Positions 21,946-33,586 of a stretch of 64,000 nucleotides of DNA are shown here, piece by piece. The translations under genes were made by a program, and so were the position numbers. Numbering within the stretch: position 1 is the first letter of the stretch; every line of letters starts with the position of its first letter. The stretch is taken from positions 2,108,001 through 2,172,000 of the forward strand of contig OY783205.1 of NCBI GenBank assembly GCA_963678705.1, read 5' to 3'. The DNA comes from Panorpa germanica. Its lineage: Eukaryota > Arthropoda > Insecta > Mecoptera > Panorpidae. Under the pieces are notes generated by a model. The model had not been told where the DNA came from and did no database searches. It saw nothing but the letters and a program-made list of their open reading frames with translations.

Positions 21946-24690
21946 ATGATTATTGGCATGTAACCTGAATGGAATAGATGGGTTCTTATTCATAACAGTG
22001 TCATCTGTCATTTTCTTATCGTAGAAATTATTAGCTTTCATTTTTTAAAACAGAAAATATCTGAAAAATCTATCTGTTAGCTTCATTGAACAATCTGTTT
22101 TAAAGTCAATATTCTAAATGTATTTGTAAATGTTAAATTTATTGTCAATAACTAACCAAAGTTCATCTTAGTTGAAGTAACCAATAAAAAAAATATAATT
22201 TGGCCCTAAAAACCCCCTTGTCAATAAATGGGCGAAGAATTCCACTGATTATATCTAAAAATAACTTCTATAAACAAAGAAATTTTATTCTTATTCTTCT
22301 TGTTTCAGAAATCTAAGTTCATTCTCATTTTAAACACTTGTAACAATTTATAGGACATCGTACCTAAATTGAATGAGATATATCAAAAGATTTTCCGTTC
22401 CACGTGAAAAATACATTTTTTTATAACAAATGCCACATAGACGACGAGCGCGTTAAAAAGAATAAAGAATAATCACACTGACATAAATCCCTAGTGAAAT
22501 ATTTCCATCATTTGTAAATCTAAACGACATAACAGCGACGTGCCCCGATGCTCCCCGAACCCCCTGATACCCCCCCGACAAGTGGTTCGGTTTTACTTCG
22601 CGAAAGTTTGTACAGATATAAAAATCTGTATATCATTTTATGGGGTAATATGTTCTTAACTTACTATTGGTCGCTTTTGAAGATGAGCGTATAAAGGATC
22701 ACTTCCACTGTTGCAACATTTGTCTATAACAACTTTTTAATTTATTATTTCTTTTCTAGACTTTATCTAGATTTATGAGTACTTTATGTGTACTCCGTCA
22801 TTAATATTTTCAAAAATAAACGGACTTACAATTAAAAATACGATCTTAAGAGTGGAGTATGGATCAATTGTGTTTTATATATTTATATCAATGTAGAACA
22901 TATTAAGTTTATTGTGTGAAAATTTGAAGTCGATTGGAGTAAAACTGTCGGAGATATAGAGTATTAATTATTCACCTCTCGTGTCTAGTTTCGTCTTTCT
23001 TTGAAACTTTTAAACGCGTTTTTCTCGCACTTAGCTTTTTCAGAGTCGGTGATCTCTCTAGCTCAAAATCCTTCCTGAAATTAGGATTCAGGAAGTGATC
23101 CTGCACACTCTAACATAAATGCGGAGGCTGTCGATTTTTAATTTTAACGTATTTTAAAATAACAAAGTTTCTGATTTAAATTATTCATTCATTCACAAAT
23201 CGAAAAAACTGGACAGCATTACCTGCAGAAACTTATCAACTAATGAAATCATTTTGGTTTCTTGATTTCAAATAATCCAGTGATGAGTTATGAGGGACAC
23301 TGCAATGAAACTTGTTTTTGTGACGTCAGCGTAGATTCGCTGTCAATGCCTCATTTCTTGATATTTATTTATGAAAATTTTACAAAGTATTCTTCAAATG
23401 TTATTTTATCACAGTAACACACAGGACAGTTGTCACGATCATTTCTGTATTGCTATAGATTTGTATGTACGAAAATTCTATTTGATCGCGTGTAGGGTTG
23501 TGAGAGTTGTGAGTCTGTACTTCCACAAGAGTTTTCAAATGGGATGACCCGTTTCGGTCATCTTATATTCGTAATTTACTAAGTTATACTTTCGAATCAG
23601 TCAATGAACTACCTTCACATAAAATTAAAACGAAGTGTAAAACACCAAAATTGACTTCAATTCATCTTAACCAATTTGCTATCTCTATAATAAAATCACA
23701 AAAATGAAGAAAATTTAAACAATTCGATGTGTCGTCTGTACTATTACATTTCTCTACATAGTAAATAAAAATTAAACGCAATTCGTTGGTAAGCGTATCA
23801 CTTTAGAACGGCTGAACCGATTTAGCTATTACATGTTTGTAATACTCTGAAATTCGTGGGAAATAAAAAGTGGAAAATTCAAAAATTTTGGAAAAACTGT
23901 ACTATTTTCTATGGAATTTTTGTTACTATATGCGCAAATGTCATTTGACAGGTGATTGTTAAATTATGAATCTAGCTAATACTAAAAAAATTTATTGAAA
24001 TTTGGGTCAAAATGGGAAATTTGAGTTAATAATATAATATGTAAATAGTTATATGCGAATTTATTTTATATAAGAATTTAAAGAAACTCAATATTACCCA
24101 AAACATATTTGTATGTATTAATATATTAAAATATATAAATTGTATTAATATATTTGTACATTTATGTATATTGCATATTCTAGTACATTTGTTTTAATTC
24201 ATTCAACAATAAAAAACCTACTTTGGGTATTGTAAAAGTGATAACTATCAACAACAATAATTTATGAAATATGGTTCTTGTTTAGAAATAGTATGCATAT
24301 TTGTTTGTTATTGCTAGTTTTTCTGGAGTATTATACCATTTTGGAATCTTGAAGAGTTGCGCCAATTTTTAAAAAAACTTAATACGATAACACGATAAGC
24401 TAAAGTGGACTGAAAGTAAAAATCTTTAAAAATTTTAAGGAAAAATATAATTTCGATTGATTTTTGTGTAAAAACTACTAGCATTCTGGGATTTTTAATG
24501 ATTGTGGTGGATAGCAGTGCTATTTAGGTTGCCGATACAAAAAAAAATCAGAAATATTGGAAAAATTGTGGTCATGGTAGTTAAAAACATCTTTTTTTGT
24601 AATTTCTGAATAAAATGAGATAAATTTTTTTTTTCTTTTTTTCTCGTGTAGTCATAAGCAGAACCACCCTCTGGTGCCGGCTTATCGTTG
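21946..24690. other. Non-coding DNA
   Basis: No gene recognised. A segment at 22905-22945 shares TATTGTGTGAAAATTTGAAGT with the TTAA-flanked MITE at 58603-59154. Another, near 23800-23860 (AACGGCTGAACCGATTTAGC), resembles a sequence common in insect repeats. One TGACGTCA at 23321-23328. Confidence 0.4.
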
Positions 24691-24712
24691 AATTTTGGGA
24701 CACCCAGTATAT
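24691..24712 (+). repeat. Possible transposon terminal repeat
   Basis: TTTGGGACACCCAGTATA resembles terminal repeats often seen in insect mariner-type MITEs. A matching inverted end was not found with confidence, so only this end is listed. Confidence 0.3.
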
Positions 24713-25583
24713 ATTGTTGTGATGTAAAACCTACACTGTATGTCATATATATCTGCAAATGCATAGGTAAGTGCATATTTAAATATTCCATTGCATGTAC
24801 AATGTACATTGTATGTATGTACTATCATATTAATTCATTTCATGTACGAGTATATGCAATGTGTACAGGATATGGTATATAGCGGGCTTAAAAGTTTAGG
24901 TGTAATAATAAATGAAATGTAAATATGTAAAATGTTAATAAAATGAATTAAGAAGGGCGAAAAAAGGACCGTGGTTCTAAGAAACCCGTGAATTATTATT
25001 AAAAAAAAAATGCAATATATACATTGCATATTTTTTTCACATGATGAATATACTGGGAATATCTATCGTTATGTGGTTAGTATTCATAAACGAAAGCATT
25101 TTGTAGATTTTAACAAAGACTTTTGTTTCAAAAACTATTTCTAGTGAGTAAATTCCATCTCGTAACAAAGAACCAATTGAAACGTCAACGTCTCTGGTCT
25201 TTCCTTATCATTCACCATTTACTTATTTTTATCATCCGTGCGAGTTTTTGCGCCGTGGCTCGTGTTTAGTGCCCATTCATACATTTCAAGTGACAAAAAA
25301 TAAAATTTATTACTTTCAAGACGACATAAACCTATCAATCTTACAAATTTATTGCTTGTCACATTTATGGTTTCTATCCATCAAGAATGAGCGTGTCGCG
25401 AACGCGCGGCGCGGCGCGGATGGATATGTCACGCTTGAATTCTGCAGAACGCCGAACCGGCCAGAGTAGGGTTGAGCTGCTTTAGGGTTAAAAGAATGAT
25501 GTATTTATTAGCCAACACAATTCGGGGTAACTTAAAATCACTAAATATTTATGTGTAAATTATGTTCAAAATTTTCTGCTTTA
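24713..25583. other. Non-coding; GC island and shared repeat
   Basis: 25385-25470 is very GC-rich for the window (runs of GCGCGG). 25328-25385 shares CCTATCAATCTTAC, ATTGCTTGTCA and CTATC-CATCAA with 32548-32603, so it lies in a dispersed repeat. Two frames are open across the island but neither is recognised. Confidence 0.35.
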
Positions 25584-25776
25584 GGTAAGAATATATTTTT
25601 TTTTATTTATTTAGGCTTTGGCTTATTCAGCCTTCTTGCCATTGCTTTTATTTGTAAAATTATATAAAAATTTACATATAAATTATAATTGTTCTAATAA
25701 ATACAAAACAAATTGATTCTTTTAAAAAATTAAACTTAAAATTAAATACATACTAAATAAAATATTTTAACTTAAA

Positions 25777-28700
25777 TTACACTTCTATATTATTTTCTAT
25801 CACAAAGTTTGTTAATATTTCCGCCGTTGCTTCACTTGTCATTAAACAGGACATATTGACTGGGAACTGTGTTACATTACATAAATCATTTAAAAGTCTA
25901 TCAATTTTTGATGTTAAAAGATGACACCCTAGAATTATATGGTCCAAAGACCCTTCTTCTCCACATCTACAATTTGGTGTGTCTTTTATATTTATTTTGT
26001 ATAGATGAGCTGGACATCTAGAATGCCCAGATTTCATTCGACAATTTGTTGAAATATATCTCCGTGAATGATTTTTATTAAACCATGTGGTTGTTGGAAT
26101 TTTTTGATTCGCTGCAAAAAAAAATTTTCCAGTACTTTGACTTTTCTCATTATATATATTCTGCCATTCTGCCATACAATTTTCTTTAATTATTTTTTTG
26201 GAATCATTTATTGACCAATTTATTTCGATTATTTCCCCATCTACACAAGCTTCTTTGGCCAGTTTGTCAGCCATTTCGTTTCCTTTTATGCCTACATGTC
26301 CAGGAATCCAAATAAGTTTAACATTGATATCATTTTTTTCCATTTTTAAAAGATATTCTTTAATTGAACATATTTTGTTATTATTATTGTTTTTGAATTT
26401 ATTGTTATTTAAAGATACACAAACACTACGAGAATCTGTGAAGATTAATATATTTTTATTGTCAGTTTTTTGTATTATTTCTAGTAATTTCATAATTGCT
26501 GTTATTTCTGTATTATAAGAATTTGTGATGTTGTTAAGTTTGTATTTGTACTGTTGATCTGTATTATAATTGAAAATGCCAATTCCTCCAGTCCTAGAGT
26601 TTTTTTCGAATGAACCATCGGTAAACCATATACTCCAGTTTATATCATCTTTTGTTATATATTCCATATATTTTTGATAAGTTATTTCCTTACTGTCATT
26701 CTTCTTGAACAAATTTATTTCTGTATGTATTGTTGTCATGCTTATTTCTAATGGAAATTTGAAAAAAGGTATAATGTTGTGTACCTCTAAGTTCAAGTTA
26801 TTATATCTATCAAAACTAGTTAAAAGTGCCGGTTTTTTATGAGTTGTCCAATATGGTTTATTATAAAGAACATATAGTTTAGATAATCTTGTATTTAAGG
26901 GGCCACATGAGTTATGTCTGTTTTTACAAAAGAAACTGTCTGATATTTGTTGTATTCTGATATTTACCGGAGGAATATTAGTTTGATAGTTGAGGATTTG
27001 GATTGGTGTTGAAACCATTGCACCTAATATTATTCTTAAACATTTGTTTTGTATAATTTCAATTTTTTTTAATCTTGAGTTATTTGCGGTGCAGATCATA
27101 GTACTAGAATAGTCAATATGCGGTCTAACAATAGCTTTATATATTTTTATTAAGGTTGTTGGGTGTGCGCCCCATTTGTATCCTGCTATACATCGCATCA
27201 AATTTAAGCCTTTTTGACATTTGTTAATAATATGTGCAATTTCTTTCGCCCAAGTGCTTTTCGTATCAAAGAATATACCCAGAAATTTGGTATTTGAAGT
27301 AACAGTTATATTTTTATTTCTGATGGTTATTTTTGGACTGCAGTTTATTCTATGCCTTGTAAATATAACTATTTTACTTTTTTCTGACGATATATTTAAT
27401 TTGATTTCCTTTAATAAAATATCTAGTTTTCTTAATTTCGATTGTAATCTGTTTTGAGCTATATCTTGTGTATGACCCATACTATAAATAACCATGTCAT
27501 CTGCATACATCAGTACTGTTGTGTTGTTATCTGATAATGTTGTTAACTTTTCTGTGTATATGTTGAATAATAAGGGAGATAATATTGAGCCTTGTGGAAT
27601 TCCGTGATTACATAGTATAGGACCAGTTAACTTATTATTGTATCTAACTGTTATTTCTCTATTTTGGAAGTAGTTTATAATCCAGTTGGATATTTTGGAA
27701 GATATACCTATGTTTTCTACTTTTTCTTTTAATATTTTTAGATTAACATTGTCATAAGCAGCTTCAATGTCAATGAAAGCAGCTATCATATAATGATTTT
27801 TACTGTATGTTCTTTGAATATCGATATTCAATATGTTTAAGTTATGCTGTGTACTTCTTGTTTTTCTAAACGCAAATTGTAACTCAGGTAATCTTTTATG
27901 ATGTTCGAGATACCACTCCAGTCTGTTTTTGATGATGGATTCCATAGTTTTGCCCATACATGATAGTAAAGTAATTGGTCTGAATGATTCTTCTTTGTTT
28001 GGATCTTTTCCTGTTTTTAATATAGGAACAACGATATGTTTTTTCCAGTCTAATGGTATATCAGCAGTGTTTAATGACAGATTGTATATTTGTGTAAGAT
28101 GATTTATTGCATTGTCAGGTAAGTTTTGTATCATTTTGTAATTTATTCTATCAAATCCTGTGCTACTGTTTTTATTATGATTTAACGCGAATTTTACTTC
28201 ATTTTTATTTATGTTATTATCTAGAAAATTATCTTTTACGATGGTGGTGGTAGTAATATTTAAATTGTTGTTCTGTGGAAATTTTTTTTTAATGAATTCT
28301 TCTATTAAATTTTCATTATCACTTATCCTTTTAGTACTATAGCTTTTATTGTTAATTTTTCTTATATTGTTCCAGACAATGTTGGTTGTTGTGTTTGGGT
28401 TTAAATTCTCGCAGAAATTTTGCCATTCTATTTTTTTTCTGGCTCTAAAATATCGTCTGGTTTTAGCTTGATGTTTTTTATAATTTAAATAATTCGCCAT
28501 TGTCATGTTTTTATTAAAAATAGTTAGTGCTAATTTTCTTTGAGCTATCATTTTATTGCACTCAGTGTCCCACCAAGACGGTTTTATTTTATTAGGAGTT
28601 ATATTATACAATCTGGTAGATGGGATATGTATGTCTGCCGAATTATTAATAACATCTCTAAATTGGTTGTATTTGTTTTCAACATCTTGGGGATTACTTG

Positions 28701-29505
28701 TGATTCCATTTGTGCTAAGGTTTGAAATTCTGCTTTCTATTTCAAGGCTATATTTCTCCCAATCTGCTTTTCGGAAATTTCTCCTCGTTAAATATTCAGA
28801 TGTACGGTAACGGTCTTTATTATAGTCATTCCAACAGAAAAAAATTGGGTAGTGATCACTACCTAAGCTATCTGCAAGAACTTGCCACGAAGTAATTTGT
28901 TGTGTTAAAGTCATTGATACCAATGTGAGATCCAATATACTGTCCCTTGTACTGAGATTGCTTACTCTAGTTGGTTTATCATCGTTGATAATATTTAGAT
29001 TTTCGTTTTCTATGAAATCTAACAATTCGTTACCTTCATACTGACTACCTGGACAATTTATATCCCAAGCAAGATTAGTCGCGTTAAAATCTCCAGCAAG
29101 TATAACAGGAACATCTATTTGTTGTTTTATCTGTGACCAATTAGAATTAGATAGTTTATGATTCGGTTTAGCATAGATTGATAAAATACATATTACATCA
29201 GTTTCGTTATGTGTTAAAATTATTCCAACTATTTCGACCGAATTAAATGGGTTATTTAGCATTACTCTTTTATATTTTATAGATTTATGAATCAAGATAG
29301 CAACACCCCCGTGGGGATTATAGTTTGTATTCTGTATCCTATCTTCTCTTTCAATAAAATAACCTTTGATGTTGAAATTGATATTTTTTGTTAAAAACGT
29401 TTCTGATAGTATGCATATATGTATGTTATGCTTCTGTAACATATGTTGTAGTTCCTCTTTAATATATCTGACTCCTCTGCAATTCCATTGAATAAAATTT
29501 ATCAT
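25777..29505 (-). CDS. Non-LTR ORF2: endonuclease, RT, RNase H
   Basis: 1242 residues from ATG. The APE-type endonuclease that nicks the target is at 1-225: N8, E35, D139 and N141 in GDFNATN, D192, and S216-D217-H218. The reverse transcriptase has FRPITLLS near 508, FIDIEAAYDNV with D579, GIPQGSILSP near 635 and the active site YADD at 667-670. RNase H at about 958-1085 keeps D963, E1000, D1024, H1070 and D1080. A C-terminal CCHC-like knuckle, CRC...H...C, lies at 1179-1194. All catalytic residues are present and there is no internal stop. The protein should act with ORF1 protein in target-primed reverse transcription in the nucleus. Confidence 0.96.
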   Translation of the reverse strand: MINFIQWNCRGVRYIKEELQHMLQKHNIHICILSETFLTKNINFNIKGYFIEREDRIQNTNYNPHGGVAILIHKSIKYKRVMLNNPFNSVEIVGIILTHNETDVICILSIYAKPNHKLSNSNWSQIKQQIDVPVILAGDFNATNLAWDINCPGSQYEGNELLDFIENENLNIINDDKPTRVSNLSTRDSILDLTLVSMTLTQQITSWQVLADSLGSDHYPIFFCWNDYNKDRYRTSEYLTRRNFRKADWEKYSLEIESRISNLSTNGITSNPQDVENKYNQFRDVINNSADIHIPSTRLYNITPNKIKPSWWDTECNKMIAQRKLALTIFNKNMTMANYLNYKKHQAKTRRYFRARKKIEWQNFCENLNPNTTTNIVWNNIRKINNKSYSTKRISDNENLIEEFIKKKFPQNNNLNITTTTIVKDNFLDNNINKNEVKFALNHNKNSSTGFDRINYKMIQNLPDNAINHLTQIYNLSLNTADIPLDWKKHIVVPILKTGKDPNKEESFRPITLLSCMGKTMESIIKNRLEWYLEHHKRLPELQFAFRKTRSTQHNLNILNIDIQRTYSKNHYMIAAFIDIEAAYDNVNLKILKEKVENIGISSKISNWIINYFQNREITVRYNNKLTGPILCNHGIPQGSILSPLLFNIYTEKLTTLSDNNTTVLMYADDMVIYSMGHTQDIAQNRLQSKLRKLDILLKEIKLNISSEKSKIVIFTRHRINCSPKITIRNKNITVTSNTKFLGIFFDTKSTWAKEIAHIINKCQKGLNLMRCIAGYKWGAHPTTLIKIYKAIVRPHIDYSSTMICTANNSRLKKIEIIQNKCLRIILGAMVSTPIQILNYQTNIPPVNIRIQQISDSFFCKNRHNSCGPLNTRLSKLYVLYNKPYWTTHKKPALLTSFDRYNNLNLEVHNIIPFFKFPLEISMTTIHTEINLFKKNDSKEITYQKYMEYITKDDINWSIWFTDGSFEKNSRTGGIGIFNYNTDQQYKYKLNNITNSYNTEITAIMKLLEIIQKTDNKNILIFTDSRSVCVSLNNNKFKNNNNNKICSIKEYLLKMEKNDINVKLIWIPGHVGIKGNEMADKLAKEACVDGEIIEINWSINDSKKIIKENCMAEWQNIYNEKSQSTGKFFFAANQKIPTTTWFNKNHSRRYISTNCRMKSGHSRCPAHLYKINIKDTPNCRCGEEGSLDHIILGCHLLTSKIDRLLNDLCNVTQFPVNMSCLMTSEATAEILTNFVIENNIEV

Positions 29506-29710
29506 TTTAACTGTTTTAATTAATTATTGATTTTTATATCTGTCCTTGGTCTTGTTGTTAGATTTATTTATATATTTTATTTTATTTTATTTTCTCTCCG
29601 TTTATATAATTATTGTTGATTTAATATTTTAGTAAATTTATTAAACGATTAGGTTTAGTGATGTGAATAGATTTTTAAAAACTAAACTTAATTTATATAT
29701 CGATGTTTTC

Positions 29711-31138
29711 TTACGAGTTTGGCCATTGTACACTAGATATTTGTTTCTTGTAGCTTCTAAGGGATTGGGATGTAATATTTGGGTCTTTGTTTGTATTTTT
29801 AATTTTGTCATCATTATTTTTATTATATATTGATGTATAGCAGGTATCATTATCATTGTTTTCCATTGTAATATCAGGTGTCTCTTGGTTGATTTGCTTT
29901 CTGTTTTTTCCTTGATTAGTTATCTTAAGGTATGTGTCGCTTTCTTCATTGTTAGGTTTCTTTTCTTCTCTTCTTCTTTTTGGAATTGGTTCTTTAGTGG
30001 ATGTCGTAGGTTGTGGTTGACTGTAAGATCTTTGTAACGAGTTACCTGTATTTGATTTATTCACTCTGGTATTAGTTCTTCTGGTTAAAGGGTTTGGTTT
30101 GTATGTTGGAATTATGTTGATACTATTGTATTTATTAGTGATATTGGGAAAAGTCTCATTGTAGTTTAGAGCTTCAAAAGAGTTTTGAGTTCTTACTGAG
30201 TATAAATAGTCTGTATTTTTTTCTGTTAATTCTAATTTTGCTTCATAAAAACTGAGATTGTGTTGGGCCATGAGATCTTTTATCTTGATTTGTCTTTTTT
30301 TTTCAGGACATTCATTGTCTGTAGCCTCGTGGTTAAGTTTACAATTTATGCATGTCGGATTAGGAGATGTGCATGCAGTACGTAAATGATCTTCACTTCC
30401 GCAGAATTTACATTTTGCTACTTTTGCTCTACATTTTGTGGCTGCATGTCCAAATTTAAAACAATTATAACATTGTATCGTCTGTTGTACAAATGGTTCA
30501 CATGCTCGTCTCACTCTCCACATGTAAACATAAGCAGGAATAGCAAGTCCTTCAAAGAATAATTTCACTGTTGTACTGGGTTCATATTTAATAGCTCCGT
30601 CAACTCTTAGTTTTCGATTTAACCTTTGCACTCTCGTTACTTTAAAAGGTGGACACTCTATATTATTTAAAATTGTATCTTCCGAATATTCAATATCAAC
30701 ACCTTTTATAATAGCAACTTTTGTGCACCAGTAAAATGGGATAAACGCTTCATACCCATTGTTTTTCAGCAATGTTGATTTGGTAATTTCGTTAGCTAGT
30801 ACTGCATTAGCACATTGAACGATTACTCTATTTCTTCCCACTTTTTTAATTTCTATTATATTAGATTTATTGCTAATTTTACATATTATTTCTGCTAATT
30901 TAAGAGAACTAAAAAATGTATTTCCATCACTATTATTTTTAACTATCATTACTTTATACGAGTCATATTTTGTTTCTGTGTTGTATAAATTATTAAATAT
31001 TTTTTTAACATTGTCACTATTGTTATTTAAGTTTTCTGTTATATCACTGGATGTTTTATCTGTAGGAATTGATTTGTTAGTCACAGAGTTGTTTTTATTG
31101 ATCGGATTTTTATCGGGAGGTTCAACCTCCATATCCAT
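29711..31138 (-). CDS. Non-LTR ORF1: nucleic-acid-binding protein
   Basis: 475 residues from the ATG at 31138. Three zinc knuckles lie near the middle: CYNCFKFGHAATKC and CKFCGSEDHLRTAC (both C-x2-C-x4-H-x4-C), then CINCKLNHEATDNEC (variant spacing). The region before them fits the RNA-recognition-like core of I/jockey ORF1 proteins (IKGVDIEYSEDTI, RVQRLNRKL). The C-terminal third is polar, Asn/Lys-rich and probably disordered. The role in the family is to coat element RNA and act as a chaperone. It is separated from ORF2 by 205 nt in the same orientation. No break seen. Confidence 0.93.
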   Translation of the reverse strand: MDMEVEPPDKNPINKNNSVTNKSIPTDKTSSDITENLNNNSDNVKKIFNNLYNTETKYDSYKVMIVKNNSDGNTFFSSLKLAEIICKISNKSNIIEIKKVGRNRVIVQCANAVLANEITKSTLLKNNGYEAFIPFYWCTKVAIIKGVDIEYSEDTILNNIECPPFKVTRVQRLNRKLRVDGAIKYEPSTTVKLFFEGLAIPAYVYMWRVRRACEPFVQQTIQCYNCFKFGHAATKCRAKVAKCKFCGSEDHLRTACTSPNPTCINCKLNHEATDNECPEKKRQIKIKDLMAQHNLSFYEAKLELTEKNTDYLYSVRTQNSFEALNYNETFPNITNKYNSINIIPTYKPNPLTRRTNTRVNKSNTGNSLQRSYSQPQPTTSTKEPIPKRRREEKKPNNEESDTYLKITNQGKNRKQINQETPDITMENNDNDTCYTSIYNKNNDDKIKNTNKDPNITSQSLRSYKKQISSVQWPNS

Positions 31139-31348
31139 ATTGTTAATTAACCAGTGATAATTAAATAGAAGTTACTTCACTTCTAATTAATAACACTTAA
31201 TAATAATATAAATTATAATTTAAAAAAAAAATAAATCACTAAAAAAAATATTATAATTTGCAAAAAAAAAAAAAAGATCACTATTTATTTTATTGTTTTG
31301 TTTATTGTAAATACGTGCGCTCACCAAGAAGACTCGATGTAAACTGTG
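31139..31348 (-). promoter_or_regulatory. 5' UTR / internal promoter region of the non-LTR element
   Basis: From the element start CACAGTTTACATCG to the ORF1 ATG. Elements of this group carry their RNA polymerase II promoter inside the transcribed 5' UTR. Here that is inferred from position only. Two A/T homopolymer runs lie at 31220-31275. Confidence 0.45.
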
Positions 31349-31362
31349 GGTAAGAATATATT

Positions 31363-32355
31363 GCATAAGTTTCTTAATGTTTTTATTGTTTTTCCTAATA
31401 CTTTATTTAATCTATAACTTCATCAGAAAATTACAAAATTAAAATCTAAAATTACAGTTTAAGCAAGCTTTCAACCTCTTATACGAGGTCATCATCATGT
31501 ATGGAGACAAAAGATATTCAGCAAATGCTATCTATACTACCAGCAGGAGTTTATTCTGGTCTTAAAAGTATGCGTCCTTACAAGACTCGAGCCACAACAA
31601 AACAAGTCGTAAAATAATGTGATTACTAAGTGAATATCGTCGTGGCCGGAAAGCGAATCAAAGGTTAAAACAATTATCATGTGTGAAACATTCACCCACT
31701 AATTGAATACTTGAATAAACGCTAAAATATAAAATGCGAAATAAATACCAAAATTGCCAGTGATAACACCCAGTTTGCTGCGACACAGCATTTGTAGCTG
31801 AGTCAAGACAATAACACTTCTAGGAATAGTCAAATACAATGGACCACTGTTTCGGACCTACAAGGCAGATGGATTACGCATAATACTTATAACTTAATAA
31901 GATTGTGGACCTGATCATGAGGAATCGGAAAGGGGTGACAACGGCACGTGTGGGTTTAGGCAAAACCTGGACCTCTGGATTTGTCTCGGATTTGGACACT
32001 GTTACGGACGGCTTCTGACAGCGATGGTTGTTTTGACCACATTTATAATACTACATATTTGATTCGGATTGATTATTAATAAATATATTCTTGTTGGATT
32101 GATTGTAATGTTTTAATTAAACAACCCTAAGACCAGCTACTACGGACTTAACGCATTCACAAAGTAATGAAAATGATCCAGTTAAAACTAACTAAAACAA
32201 ACGTAGGACTCAGTACATAATTACATACTAAACTTTAAGATGGTTTGCTCATTCATTGTTCTGAATTCGTAAAGTAAATACAAACGTTTATATTGTAACC
32301 TTATTGTATTACTATCGTTATTATTTTATTAAATAAATGTATTAGACAAACTGTG
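31363..32355. other. Non-coding DNA
   Basis: No gene recognised. The flank begins with the right copy of the non-LTR target duplication. Confidence 0.4.
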
Positions 32356-32382
32356 TACATATATATATATATATATATATAC

Positions 32383-32450
<68 letters not shown>

Positions 32451-32480
32451 TTATATATATGTATATATATATATATATAA
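32356..32480. repeat. (AT)n microsatellite
   Basis: About 125 bp of nearly pure alternating AT/TA with a few interruptions (ACATAAAT, GTATAT). The Tyr-Ile open frames on both strands here are products of the repeat. Confidence 0.97.
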
Positions 32481-33363
32481 TTATAGTAGTGTAGAGGATA
32501 TAGTGCTCTGCATCTTGTTTTGTGGGTGGTGGTTGGTGTTTGGACTCCTATCAATCTTACGAATCCATTGCTTGTCATGTCACCGCTATCACTCCATCAA
32601 AATGGTAGTTCTGATAGAGTTTCAAATGTGCATGTCCTCGACAAGAGACGTTTGAATGGATAAACCGTAGTGGTTCAGTACGAGTAGTGTTCCATACAAT
32701 ATCCTAAGTACAGTCATCTGCAGAGAAGAAATGTAATTGCAAAGATCCTTATATCTGGTTTGGTTGTTCTCAGAATTAAATTGATTTTGCCACATATTTG
32801 AGGTCACGACACTGCCAACATCTTAGAAAGTATTTGTTGAGAGAATTCTAATTCAGATTCGGAGAACGATTGATCTTAAATTCTGTTAAAAAAATTGAGA
32901 ACTTAGAAATTCTTTACTTAAAAATTCTATTAAATAATAATACTTATGATGAGATCTTTGAAACTAGTCCACCTCTGTCCTTCGACAGCTCGTTTTATAA
33001 ACACGCTTTATTTCACAGAAATAACAACGTTCCTAGTTAGTTGGTGGGTATAGTTCGAGCAACCGGTTGGTTCCGGTTCCCCTAAACATTAGAAACGCTT
33101 ATAATAATAAAGTAAAAACACTTTTAAAATAAACAAGACAACACAGTGTGAATGGAAAATGGAAATGTTTTAATGAAAAGCGAAGCAGAGTAGTTTTTGA
33201 AACATATGTGTTTCCACGATACATTAAATCCTGAAATAATTAAACCGTGTCCTCGTTAATTATATATTTTAAAACTATATTACCAATGGTAAATTGCTTT
33301 TCAAATTTTATGAACTATCAAATAATTGGCTAAGATTTATCTATTTCAAAATTGAAATTGTTC
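32481..33363. other. Non-coding; shared repeat at 32548-32603
   Basis: 32548-32603 matches 25328-25385 in several blocks. The rest is unremarkable. Confidence 0.4.
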
Positions 33364-33366
33364 TTA

Positions 33367-33583
33367 GGGGCTATCCATAAATTGCGTCACTCAAATGTCT
33401 TGCTATTCTAACCCCTTCCCCTCCTTGTTACACCTTGTCACATTTTATACAATTTTTTTTATTTCTGCTATTTTTTATGCTTTCTATATTTAATATTGCA
33501 TGTGACAACCGCTCCATCCTCATTGTCACGATTTGTGAACCCCTTCCCGTCACTTGAGTGTGACGTAATTTATGCATGGCCCC
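33367..33583. mobile_element. MITE, PIF/Harbinger-like (TTA duplication)
   Basis: 217 bp with terminal inverted repeats of about 25 bp: GGGGCTATCCATAAATTGCG on the left, and the right end reads GGGGCCATGCATAAATTACG on the reverse strand. It is flanked by TTA on both sides (33364-33366, 33584-33586), the usual PIF/Harbinger duplication. No coding capacity. A broken copy is at 19735-19800. Confidence 0.85.
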
Positions 33584-33586
33584 TTA

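Larger units (their letters stand above)
25598..31348 (-). mobile_element. I/jockey-like non-LTR retrotransposon, full length
   Basis: 5751 bp on the minus strand, flanked by a perfect 14-bp target duplication GGTAAGAATATATT (25584-25597 and 31349-31362). From 31348 downwards: a 5' UTR of about 210 nt, ORF1 with three zinc knuckles, a 205-nt gap, ORF2 with endonuclease, RT and RNase H, a short 3' UTR ending in TAAATAAATAAA plus an A run. Both ORFs are intact. The RNase H domain and zinc-knuckle ORF1 point to the I group or a close relative. Exact duplication and intact ORFs indicate a recent, possibly active copy. Confidence 0.95.

Noticed and set aside
32342..32655. Open frames rich in Tyr and Ile on both strands
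   Set aside because: They are read through the (AT)n microsatellite and are products of the repeat.
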